Assembly (NCBI GenBank): GCA_016858145.1
Contig: JAEHOE010000184.1
Span: 1-64,000, forward strand
Source of the DNA: Edaphochlamys debaryana
Taxonomy: Eukaryota > Chlorophyta > Chlorophyceae > Chlamydomonadales
Length of the DNA: 64,000 bases
Direction of reading: 5' to 3'
Shown here: one piece after another, positions 12,997 to 23,431 of the stretch
Numbering within the stretch: position 1 is the stretch's first letter
Layout: every line of letters begins with the position of its first letter
Notes under the pieces: model-generated
The model's input: the letters and a program-made list of their open reading frames with translations, nothing else
Databases searched by the model: none
What the model was told of the DNA's origin: nothing
Program-made: the position numbers and the translations under genes

Positions 12997-15900
12997 TCAC
13001 ATCCCTCCCATGTAGCGCAGCGGGACGACGGCGGCACGCCCCAGCCGCTTTGCCCACTGCAGCGCCAGGGGGCGTGCGGGCGCCACGTGGGGCCGCACCT
13101 GCGCCCCGGGCGTTGCTGCGGCCGGCGCACCCCGGGCCTTGCTGCGCTTGGGCTTGGCGCTTCCGCCCGTCTTGATCGGCACCGGGCTCTCGTACGTCTT
13201 GGTCAGCGCCTGGCTGATGCGGTTGTTGCTGTGGAACGGTGCCAGCTGTGGCGGGTAGGCCTGAAGGAAGTCCCGCTGCTCCGGGGGGGGGGAGTGGCTG
13301 AGAATGTTGCGCAGCAGCACGTGGTACCAGCGAAGCCCGACCTGGACGTCGGATTGAGCCCCCTTGTCCCGCTCGAAGTTGGTCTTGGTGCCGCGGTTGT
13401 TGCAGCGGTGGTCCCGGACCTGCAGGTAGGTGGATCAACCAGCACCGTGAGCAATGCAGCTGCACGGGAAGCAGGAATGCAAAGGCCAGCCGCATGTGTA
13501 GTGGCCTGGCCCTGTTGAATGGCGTGAATTGATTTGACAGGTGCTGCGCTGCTGCCTCGCCCGCTGACCCCTTCGTCCGTTGACCTGCCCTGCTGGCGCC
13601 GGGTGGTTTTGTTTTCGCACAGCCACCCCGTTCGGCACCGCAAGGAACGCTACGCGTGACTCGTGAGCGCTGCGTTCATACTGTAATCACTGCACGCGCC
13701 GTCCTAACACGTCACAAGCTTACGTGTCGGCGTGTCAGTCAGTGGTGCGTTGTGGTGCCGAAACGGTGTCATGGAGCCACGCCAAGCTAAGTGCAAGGTA
13801 GTTCCGACAAGTTTCCGCCCAGCTTTTCCGAGGAGGTCTTCTGGACTCGCCAATCTCGCAGTACGCCAACTCGCCCACCCCCCACGCACGCCCCGACACC
13901 CCTCGCTGGCACCCTTCTTACCTGGACGAACCAGTCGGCCTTCAGCAGCTCGTCCGGCGTGAGCTCCAGCGCAGACGCCATGTCTTGCAGGAGGCTGCGC
14001 AGGGCCCCTACGCTGGCGACGTCCTTGTCCTTGCAGCACTCGCCGAGCGCCACCAGCTCTCTGTACAGGGCGGAGCTGAGCGACGGGACGGTGGTGATCG
14101 AGTCCAGCAGCTCTCCAGACTCCGTGGTGACGGCCTGAGCGGGGAAGAGCGGGCGGCAACAGGTAGCGAGTCACCAGTGTGCTAGCCCGATAAAGCCGAA
14201 ACAGCGGAAAGAGCAAGACCCAGGCTACGCGTAGACGGCTGCTGCTGCCCCGACCCGACATACTGATTGAGCGGCAGCGCTGCGCCGAGGCCCAGAGCAA
14301 AGTCCAGACGTCCGAAGAAACACCCCGAACACAAGCCCACGCGCCCTGCGTTTGCAGCAAACTAGCGGTGCTCACCTGAGATGAAAGGGGCGAAGGCGGC
14401 GCCACGCCAGCGAGGAATTGCGGAAGTGGGGAATGGGTCAGGAGGGCGTTAACAGCCGAGGAGGCAGGCCGAAGAGGAAGAGAAAGTGAGACACGTGCAG
14501 ACCGCCGGCGGGCAGAGAGAGCGGGAAGGAGGGCGGGGAGGGAATGTAAGCGGACGGGGCCGGGGTACGGCAGGAACCCATGCGAAACCCGGGGCCCGTG
14601 GCGTGGTGGCGGCGAGTCACCAGTGTGTAGGGCGGCAACATAAGCAAGTTCAGGTCCCGAACTCAGCCCTTCCGTCACGCGCCTCGTTCAGCATTGCTCA
14701 CGCATACACACAAGTCACCAGCGACAACGAAGCTGGAGCTTCTGAGAGGATGTCGCAGCGGCGCGGCGGTCGTGCCAGGGTCTCCGTTGGCTTGGATCAC
14801 CCCGGGGGGACACCCGGCGCCTGACCCCCCGGGACACAATACCCCCAGTAGAGGTGACGTAGGGCTAGCCTCGCACGGTCTAGTCTCCCGTGTCCCAGCA
14901 ACCCTGTCGAATCTGTCTCACGGCACCCCGCATGCCTGGAAAGCCGACGGACACCAGGGCGTGCACCTGAACCAAGCTAGCCTCTAGGGCCTGGTCGGCC
15001 TCTTGCTGTACGGGCGTACGTACCTGCAGCACCTGAGCGAACAGCGGGTTGTCCAGGTACAGCCTGCCGTCGCGCTCGGTGGCGTAGCTTTCCAGCAGCG
15101 CCCCGAACGCCGGCGGGAGCTTGAGGGGCTCCACTCCGGCCGCCGGGTCCACCAGCTGGCGCAGGAGCACCACCTGTGACGCAGGGCTGCCCAGCACTTG
15201 CAGCACAATGCGTAGGTCCGCCAGCACCTGAACAGAGATTCACATGCGTGGGGGCATGCAGAAGGGGGTTAGCTGCTAGTCAAAACCTTCTATCTTGCTG
15301 GCTCCATTTCAATTGCTGCCTTACGTTCAAAGCGCAGGGAGCACACTCTTTCACAGCCAGCGCATGCACTGGCAGGCCGCCCCACCTCGGGAATGAGCTT
15401 TTGCGTCAGGGTCTGCTGGACCAGCTTTGCAGCTGTGCTCGCCGTGGGGGCTAGGCTCCACTGCATGCACAGGTAGGCGAGCATGGCGATATGCGGCGGC
15501 GACCGCCAGACCAGGTCGCTTGGCAGCGGAATAGCGCTCGCGTCCTGGGCCTTGAGCTGCTCCCAGCCGACTTGCAGCACGCCCTCGGACATCGTGGGGC
15601 TCAGGTTCATGCGGTAGTGGCTCGAGAGCAGGGCCATGCCGTTCGTCTGCGGCCATGCACAGCATAGAGGCGTTCAATTGGCCCTATTGTACGGAAGCTA
15701 CAGTCATGGGTAGCACAGGCTCCAAGGGAGCGTGAGAAGGGCCGGGTCGCGGCTGGGGTGACGGTTGATGGCCATAGCACCATCGCGCCGGGTCCTAGGA
15801 CTGCTTAACTACTTGCTCACCGGGGTAGCCGCAACGTTGGCCCACAGCGTCCCCATGGAGCTGCCCGTGACCGCCCAGGCGACCCAGTGGGGGCTGTTCA

Positions 15901-17544
15901 GCAGGATGCCCTTGAGTATGCTGCAGCACACATGGCAGTCGCGGCAAGAAAAACGGCGCAGACGTTATCTCCGTTGTGTCGGTTGGCCGCTATGCGACTC
16001 AGCTTACACATTTGTGGAGGCGCTGTCTGGGCGCGTACACAGGCCCTTGCCCAGCTGCCAACTCACCGGCGCATGTGTAGCACCGCGTCCACGTCCAGGG
16101 TTGGGCCGCGCGGCGGACAGGCCCGTTCCAGCAGGTAGAAGCTCTGCGCCTCGTCGACCAGCAGGAAGTTCAGACGGTCCTGTGGCAGGCGCCGCAGGAA
16201 GTCATTGATGGCGTCAGCCACGGCGTCAGCGGAGCGGTCGCGGGGTATCGGCGTGCTGGCGGCAGCGTAGAGCTGCTGGTTGGCGGCGCTCCGCTTCAGC
16301 TTGCGGAGGAAGCCCGTGAGGAAGCCACCGCCGCCGCTGCCGCGGTTGCAGTCCATGACGTCCACGAGCAGGACGTTGGGCTCTGGAAGCGATCCCGTGC
16401 CGGCGTGCTGCCGGCCGCTGCCGCCGCTGCCGTACCGGCTGTTGACCACCGCAGGCAGGACCTGGTTCAGCATGTACGACTTGCCGGTCTGCACATGACA
16501 CGGGCGCAAGGTGGGCGCAAGATGGCGAGGTCTAACAGCATTCCTCCGGGTCGCTCAGGTGCGTGCTGACTGGACAAGGATACACGAATAGCCCAGCTCC
16601 CACGCCTAATCGACCTCCTCCAGGCCATCTGCTCGTGCATGAAACAAGCTGTCCACTAAGCCCTCCTACGACCTACGTCGTCACGCTGTCATATCCACCC
16701 CACCCACCTTGACCAGCCCGTTAATGTACAGGGGCGGGATGGGTCGGCCCTCGCGGTGCCACTTCTCCGCGAAGCCTAGCCAGACCTGCAGCTCCTCCTG
16801 CTGCCGGCCCTCCGGGTCCAGGAAGAACGCACTGCTGCAGCCGGCACTTGCGGAAGCGGCAGCGCTGCCTCCTGTGTCCACCGGCTCGAAGAAGAAGAGG
16901 TCCGGGTCCAGGTCCTGCCGGAGCCGCAGCTTGGGGCCTGCGCAAGGGCACGGATACCCGTCGTGCATGCCCAAAAGGCGCAGACTCAGTAGGCAGGCAG
17001 CCGGTGTCGTAGCCAGCCGCTGTCGCTTGCCCACTTGCAATGCACACATACAGAGTCAGGGAGGACACATCGGGTAGGGCACGCCGGGGCACGAGGAGCG
17101 GAGGGGCGGACGGGGAGCGGCTGACTAACACGCTGCTTGCCAAACAGCTGGCGGCGAGGGACACAGCGCAACGTCCGTCCCAAACGCCATCCTACCCCGC
17201 GCAACTTGCGGAGTAGCCCGAACAACCGCGGCATGCTGAGGCCCTTCCACGCTCTCCTCCTTCTCTTTGCGCAGCTGCTCCTTCTCTTTGCGCAGCTGCT
17301 CCTCCTTCGTGCGCAGCTGCTCCTCCTTCGTGCGCAGCTGCTCCTCCTTCGTGCGCAGCTGCTCCTCCCTGCGGTACAGGTGCAGCCTCTTGGCGCTCAG
17401 CAGGGCTGCCTCTGCCTCACTAAGGCCTGAGCTCTGAGGCTGGGCGTCAAGCGCCTTCAGGTCGGCTACTGTCTGCTGGATGTCCTCTTCAACCTTGCCG
17501 ATCTCTTTCTGCACACGCTGAATCTCCGCGCCGACGTCAGCCAT
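12997..17544 (-). CDS. AAA/STAND-like ATPase with N-terminal heptad coiled coil, copy 1
   Basis: Eight exons with matching phases: 17196-17544, 16708-16937, 16067-16488, 15821-15920, 15386-15646, 15024-15227, 13922-14134 and 12997-13419. They join into 2202 nt, or 733 residues. The start is the ATG at 17544. Residues 1 to about 95 form a coiled coil with exact heptads (RTKEEQL three times, then RKEKEQL). The Walker A motif GLVKTGKS (about 190-197) is created across the exon 2/3 junction. Walker B is NFLLVDEAQ (about 300-308). Exons 4 and 5 look like the sensor and helical part of an AAA module. The C-terminus is basic and has no recognised domain. Fusions of coiled coils to this type of P-loop NTPase are known in eukaryotic Crinkler/RHS-like proteins, but that relationship is only an inference. 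The gene is divergent to MYND gene A1, with 350 bp between the starts. Substrate and location are unknown. Confidence 0.85.
17259..17366 (-). repeat. In-frame 21-bp tandem repeat encoding coiled-coil heptads
   Basis: On the minus strand, about five 21-bp units encode RTKEEQL (three copies, exact at DNA level) and RKEKEQL (two copies). The unit length equals one coiled-coil heptad, so copy-number changes would keep both frame and heptad register. The second ATPase copy has the same units with one E-to-G change. Confidence 0.85.
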
Positions 17545-17894
17545 GGCTGCGCTCAGCTACACCTCAGCTGTGTATGGCATGCATACTGGTGGCCTGAAGT
17601 ATGTCTGCGGGCAGCGTCCAGGCCAGCGTCCGGGTGTGAGAGTCTGGGCGACTCGGAATAGGCACGGCCTGCGAGACGTTCCTTGCGCAAGCTAAGTGGC
17701 TGCCTAGTTCGGAAAGGGGTTGTTCCATGGGCAAGCCGTAGGTTACGGCGGTCCCATGCGCGTTGCGCCGGTGCATCGCAAAGACTCTTGCGATCCGTTA
17801 TGCTTTCGCAGATGTCTTGCTTTGCTTAGTTGACGCTCTCGGCTCCACCCCCATGATACCTTCACCCAGACTTGTGAGCTCGTGGCACACAGGG
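17545..17894. promoter_or_regulatory. Divergent promoter region, ATPase copy 1 / MYND A1
   Basis: 350 bp separate the ATPase start (17544, minus) from the MYND A1 start (17895, plus), so the two genes probably share a bidirectional promoter. It contains a perfect 7-bp inverted repeat, ATCGCAA-AGACTC-TTGCGAT, at 17775-17794. This could be a dimer-binding site or chance. The repeat is conserved in copy 2. No convincing TATA box was seen. Confidence 0.5.
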
Positions 17895-20891
17895 ATGGTT
17901 GCACAGCAAGCACAGACGCTGTTGTCTCGGGAGGCTGTGCAGGAAGTCCGCAACTTCATCGCGCGTGACGAGGCGGTCCACCAGGCAGGAGCGGAGGTCA
18001 GCCCGGCCGCGCTGGCTGCCCTCAAGTCGCGCGCAGATGCGCTGACTGAGCATGTGCAAGCATGGACAAAAGAGCGGTCTCTCGCCTGAGCAGCAGCGTA
18101 GCACAGCTGCTGGCGAGGCGAAACTTGACGCGATGCGCGCTGCGGCCAACCTCTGCGCATACCATGTGGCGACAATGGTCCTCTGCGGATACCAGATTGA
18201 TGTGGTGGCAGCCACGCCCTCGGTCCTCGACTTTGCCCGGCGCCTAATCCTATCCCAGACTTTCGAGGCTCTATCGGGCCGTCTCTCCGACGCTCGGGCG
18301 GAGCTGGAGCTCCTTGCAGACCAAGCAGCGACGGCGGCCGCTCCCGGCGGCGTCGGGCCAGTCCTACAAGCATCAGCGGACTTGCGCATGAACGTCACAC
18401 TTGTAGTGAGCGGGGTCGTCAGCCTGGTGCATGGCTGCGTTCGCCTGGCGGCCACTGCGGCCAGCGGCAGTGCGAGTCCCTCCAGCACAGAGGCTTCATC
18501 GGCCTGCTACGCCCAGGAGCTGGCGGCGGCGCTGCGGGCGAGCGCCGTGGTGGAGCACACGTGGGTCGCCCTCGCCTCTGTCCTTCGGCTGTGGGCCCTG
18601 GAGCACACCGCTGCCGCCGGGCCGTCTGCCCAACACGACGCCCTGGGCTTGCTGCCAAGGGACGTCGACATGGCCGTTGGCGAGATGACAAAGATACTCC
18701 GCAGCATCTCCACATTTCACCTGCGCACACTGCCCGCGGCCCTTGAGAGCGCCGCGGTCCTCGGCCCCTGCGCCTCCTACACGGCCCTGGCCCATGGCAT
18801 CGCGGTCCTCTCGGCCATGGACGGCGGGGGCACGCACGGCCTGGAGCCCAGCGTGATACGGGGTGTCTCCGCCCTGGTGCGGATGGAGGCGGAGGACAGG
18901 CTGAGCGAGCTGTACGAGGACTGGGGGCGGGGTGCGGGAGCCTATCGTTGTGAGGAAACGCTGGATAGCCTCGTCGCCTATCTGGCGTGGCCCGAGCGGG
19001 AGAAAGCCATGTCAGCGGGGACACAGCCGCTGCTGCCCCGCGAGACGGCCCTGGGCCTGGCACTGCGGACCGCTCGGGTGGGGGTGCAAGCCGCGGCGGA
19101 GGCGTCAGCGGGAAGGACGGAGGAGGAGGAGGTAGCGGCTTTGACGGCCGCACAACAGGGCTCTGGGTGCTGCCGAGTGCTGCTGACGTGGAACGGGGCC
19201 GCGGGCCTCTCGCTCCGTGCTCTGATCTCGTTGAGGTCGTTGATAGGCGGCCCTGACCTGGGCGAGGAGTGGTGGCGGCTGGCGGCTGCCCTGGCCCCGC
19301 AACTACAGTTGCCCGACGCGCTCTTCGCAGCACACTATGGGGCAAACGTGCTGGCGCAGGCTCCAAGGGTGGCTCCGTCTCCAGGTGTGTTGGCATTCGG
19401 GCGGCGCTCTACGGTTCCAACTGCCAGGGATGCCAGGGTGATTGCATGGGCTTGAGCATGACCGCTTCTTGGCTACACCAGGCAAGGCTTGCCCGCTCAC
19501 AAAACCTGCTCGTAACAGGCACGCCTGTTCCTACCCCTCCCCGCAGCGCCCCTGCCGCCCGCCCCGCCGCTCGGCCTGGAGTCGGCGCTCGCCGGCGGCG
19601 TGCTGCCCTGCCTGGAGCGCCTCGTCCGCCGCGCCGCAGCCAGCCTGCTAGAGGGCGGGCCCGGCGAGAACCAGCCGGAAATGCCTCGATGCCACGAGGC
19701 GGAAGCCCTCGCCGCATTCATCAAGACAACCCCTGGGGGCTGGCCCCGGCTGGCCCCGCTGCTGGCGTGGGGCGACGCTCGGCAGGCGGCTGCGCTGGTG
19801 AGGAGCATCGGGAAGGGCCTCGAGGCAAAGCAGCGAACCCCTATCGTCAGCCCGTGGCATGTGCGACCGCACTGCTGTGGTTCACGAGCAGCTTTCTGTC
19901 CGAGGGACGGGCCTGGCTCGAGGGCCTGGCAGCAGCCCGACAGGGGCGAGGCGCGGGGCCGGGCGGAGGCGGAGGCGGGGCAGGGGCCCTGTCGCCGGCG
20001 GAGCGGCAGCTGCTGGAGATGCTGGCGGCAGCAGCGGCGGCCTGGCTGCCGCCGCTGATCGGCGACGTGGTGGGACGGGCGATGCGTGGTACCATCAACG
20101 AGGCACTGCTCGCTGCCTGCCTCCGCACTCTGCCCCTCCTGGCATGCGTTGACCTCACCTCCCGAGCTCCCTGGGCCACCCTCGCTGCTGCTGGAGCTGG
20201 CGGCCTCGGCGGCGGCGGCACTGGAGGGGCGGGGGCGTCATCGGGCGGCGGCGGCGCTGGCTGGCTTGCGGAGCTGTGCCCCATGCACCTCGTGGGCATG
20301 GTGCTCAGCGCACTTACCACGATGAAGATCGCCTGCCCGCCGCACCTGGCGGAGGCTTGCTGCACGGTCGCGGCGGCGATCCCGGAGGACGTTATGCGCA
20401 TAGGCGACACAGAAGTGTCATGGAGCCCGCAGCAGCTGCGGTCCCTGGGTGCTGAGCTCCGGAACCGGGGGGACGCGGCGGCGGCGGAGGCAGCGGAGGC
20501 GCTGGCGGCTCAGCTGGTGCGCTGGGCGCACGGCAGCGGGCCGCGGGGCGGCAGGGGCGGCGCACGGGCGTCCGCCGCCTCCGGGGCCCACGCGCTGGCC
20601 GCTCGCTTCGGTGCGTGGTTCCCTGGCTTGGAGGCCGCCGCCGCCCTGCTGCCGGCCTCGCCCGCCGCCGCCCGCGCGTGCCTGGGCGGCTGCTCCAACC
20701 CGGCCTGCGCCAACCTGGAGGGCGACAGCGATGCGGCCCTGCCGCTGCGGGCGTGCGCGGGCTGCGGCGGCGCTGCGTCGTACTGCAGCCGCGAGTGCCA
20801 GACGGCGCACTGGCAGTCGGGCCACCGGGAGGCGTGCCGGGGCGGCGCTGGGGGCGGCGGCGGCGGCAGCGGAGCAAGGCGCAGCGGCTGA
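17895..20891 (+). pseudogene. MYND zinc-finger gene A1, frame-broken
   Basis: This is a member of the local MYND family. Proposed exons are 17895-19384 and 19547-20891, with a phase-1 intron ending CCCCGCAG. The start ATG aligns with the N-terminus of the other members (…AQTL..REAVQEVRNF). Relative to gene C it has an internal deletion of about 40 codons plus a frame change around 18060-18085. A second frame change lies near 19825-19850 in exon 2. Family blocks are clear: LDFARRLILSQTFEALSGRL, CYAQELAAALRAS, LGEEWWRL, LESALAGGVLPCLERL, AWGDARQAAALV, PAERQLLEML. The C-terminal MYND finger is complete (CSNPAC, CAGC, YCSREC, HREAC). Both frame breaks are also in A2, so they predate the duplication. 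Either the gene is dead or unusual extra introns bypass the breaks. MYND fingers are protein-interaction modules, and the partner is unknown. Confidence 0.75.
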
Positions 20892-23431
20892 GGGGTGCAG
20901 GGAACAGCGTGGCGGGCAGGTTAGGCGTTGGCGCAGCTGGGCATGGTCTGGGAAAAGCGGCAATGAGTGTAGGCTTGCGGGTTGCTCTGCACTGGCTGTG
21001 TGGGTGTGGAGCGAGGGCTGCTGACGGAGACCGGTGGTGTGGAGGATTGCATTGCATTGTTCTGTGCAGGGTGCTTGGCAAAGTGCACTGCGCGCACTAC
21101 ACATGTACTAGTACCGTCTTAACACGTGCGACATGCGGGCCATGGGGTTTCCTGGTTGCGCCTGCAAGGCAGGCGATGTGGGCGGGCGTGGTGTCTTGTG
21201 ACACAGGTGGTTGGCATTGCTGGGGTTTCCTATTCGTGCTCGCGTTGTCTCCCGTAATGTCTAACTCCAGGGAGCCAAGCGGGGGTTTCATCAACATTTA
21301 AACTGTGTCGTGTATACCGTAAGACTCGCTTGATATGCGCAACGGCAGGCCTGGGAAGACCGGTCGCGCAGGCCGGCCCTGTAGTTGCCGGCAGCGGGAA
21401 CGTGCCTCTGCCTAGTTCGGCATATGGTGACTACGGAGAGCTGAGGCGACGGCCCAGGCTTGGAGAGAGCGGTTTCTGTGCATTAGGGTGGGGGCCTTGC
21501 GTGCTCCGGGAGCCCACCTGCGGGCAGCTTCTCGAGGGAGTGGAGCATGGAAGTGCTAAAGGGTCGGAGCGTCGTGTCCATACCACTGTCTGTACCGCTA
21601 GCGGTGGGGCTTGCACATTCAGAAATATATCACGGGCCAGGAGGATCGCGGGAGGGTTGCTCTGACGCGCAGTGAGCGAGAGTAAGGGCGTGTTGTTCTA
21701 GCATTTGTCGGCTTGAGTAGCGCCATGGCGGGGCACTGAGTTGTGCGCATCGCTGGAGAGCTAGCGGTTACCTTTTGTCCCGCCTTTCATGGGCCGAACA
21801 GCCGGAGCCTCGGCATCCTCTGCAGCAGAGCAACTTCATGCCGACCAGGCTTGCACCTCTCGACCGCAGCAGCGCAGCTGCAGTCAGCCTGCCGCCCGGC
21901 GCTTGTGGTGACTCGTGCGTAACTAAGCCAATACGGCCGTGCCGGGCAGCGTGCCGTCCCTCAGCCCCGTCCCCCACCCGCTGTCTGCCACATCACACTA
22001 TGATTCCCAGAGGTTGCCCGGTCCCCGCGTCTCCGGGAATAAAGATAACCAACCACACGCGCACCGTACCAGACGCACCGTACAACAACCTACGTCCTGG
22101 ACGCCTCCCAGCGCTCCCAGGCTCCCCATGAGGCAGGATGAGGCACCCTAGGGCCCACTGGGCACCACACAGCCGCAAGCGCTGAGGGAAAGGTTAGGCG
22201 GAGGGTGCAGTGCGTTGCCACCGTCGGTAGGAACCGCCTTGTGTGACGGGCCCCTTGTCCTCCTCTGCAATCTGTGCGCGGGCGGATGACTACTTAAAGA
22301 GCGAGACTGCTGCTTCATGTGGTGGCCTCCAGCCGGTCGTCGTCAGCCCCTGTGGGCCGGGAGTCTGGATCTGAGCGTGCCCTCGTTACTTGCAGTGCAT
22401 TCTCTTAACCCGTGAGCGCCACATCCTTGCCCGAAGTCAGTCGCCCGCCACCAACTCCTGCACGAAAGGGGGAAGTGAGGACCGGTGTGTCCACGCAGCA
22501 AGCGAAGCCGGCAAGCCTCCCCCACTGCCCCATAGGACTGACTGTGGACGTAGGTGCCCTGCGTTGCCCCTCTCCTGGCGTCCACCAACCAGGGACCGGC
22601 ACTGCCTTGCAGCGCCAGCACCGTTGCGTTGTCGCTGCTGATGGTCGAGCGGTGTCCGTCCTTGTCCTTTACCCCAAGGCGCCAACCGGCGCCGTCGATC
22701 CCCCAGCGGAGGTGCCTGGGCTGCAGGGCCCTCCACTTCTACCCCGGAAAGCGGAAACACAGCACGTGCGCAATCCCGCCCTTTTCAGGTCGCACAACCT
22801 GCTCCTGCCCCTCAAGACTTCCGGGGCTGGGGGGATGCGCTGGGGGGGGGCCGCCGACCGCTCCTGCTTGGGTCAGGAGGAAGCCGCGCAAGCGTAAACC
22901 ATCAGTGGCCACGTCCTTCAACTCAACGCTTGAGCCCATACCGCCCCAACACAGCACCGCCTCAGTCGCTACCGCCTGTAAGGTCCACCCCATCCGCCGC
23001 CCGCTTCGTGACCCCCGGCTCCACCACCGCCCGCTTCTTGCCCAGGGGCCAGCCCAGGTGCGTTCACGCGGAGCTGGAGCACCGTCAGGCCGAGGTGTCA
23101 CACACACACACACGCCCCCCGCGGCCCACCCCCCAGCCCCACCCAAAGAAAGATGCGGCAATCAACGGGGGCTTGCACGGCGATGGGTGGGTCGACCGAG
23201 CAGTGGGCGGAGCGAGTAACGGGCAGTCTGTTTCGTGGGGGGCGTGGGGGGCGGGTGTGGGGGCTACGGATGAGGGGGGGAGGGCGGGTGCCCGCAACCT
23301 GCCCGCCATTATGTACTTTGTAGTGCTGTCACAAAGGATCACGACATAGCTAGCCCTGCTGCCGCCTTGACGCTTCCCACTCCATCCTAGGCTGTGTGTG
23401 CAGTTCCCGTAACTTAGCGCAAACGTGCGTC
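20892..23431. other. Spacer between MYND A1 and B1
   Basis: No intact gene is supported. The stretch is duplicated at 36490-39067, and indels between the copies are not multiples of three, which argues against coding function on either strand. It holds a possible decayed minus-strand ORF (see 22343-22755), a G homopolymer near 22842-22850 and a short CA microsatellite at about 23100-23116. The A1 3' UTR presumably occupies its left part, but no TGTAA motif was seen close to the stop. Confidence 0.6.
22343..22755 (-). pseudogene. Possible remnant of an unrecognised minus-strand coding exon
   Basis: Reading the minus strand from a possible acceptor (…GGGGTAG) near 22740, an open frame of up to ~135 codons includes peptide stretches that look protein-like, such as WGIDGAGWRLGVKDKDGHRS and LQGSAGPWLVDARRG. 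The same frame is kept in the other copy (downstream of 38400). Further upstream on the same strand, near 23000-23060, a short frame reads GKKRAVVEPGVTKRAADG. No family was recognised. It could be a transposon or host-gene relic, or chance in GC-rich DNA. Confidence 0.25.

Noticed and set aside
13704..14678. 324-codon minus-strand open frame
   Set aside because: It runs through intron 7 and crosses exon 7 of the ATPase gene in a different frame. The phase-matched exon 13922-14134 explains the conserved part.
23100..23116. Short CA repeat
   Set aside because: An ordinary microsatellite. CA repeats are common in algal introns and spacers and need no special explanation.
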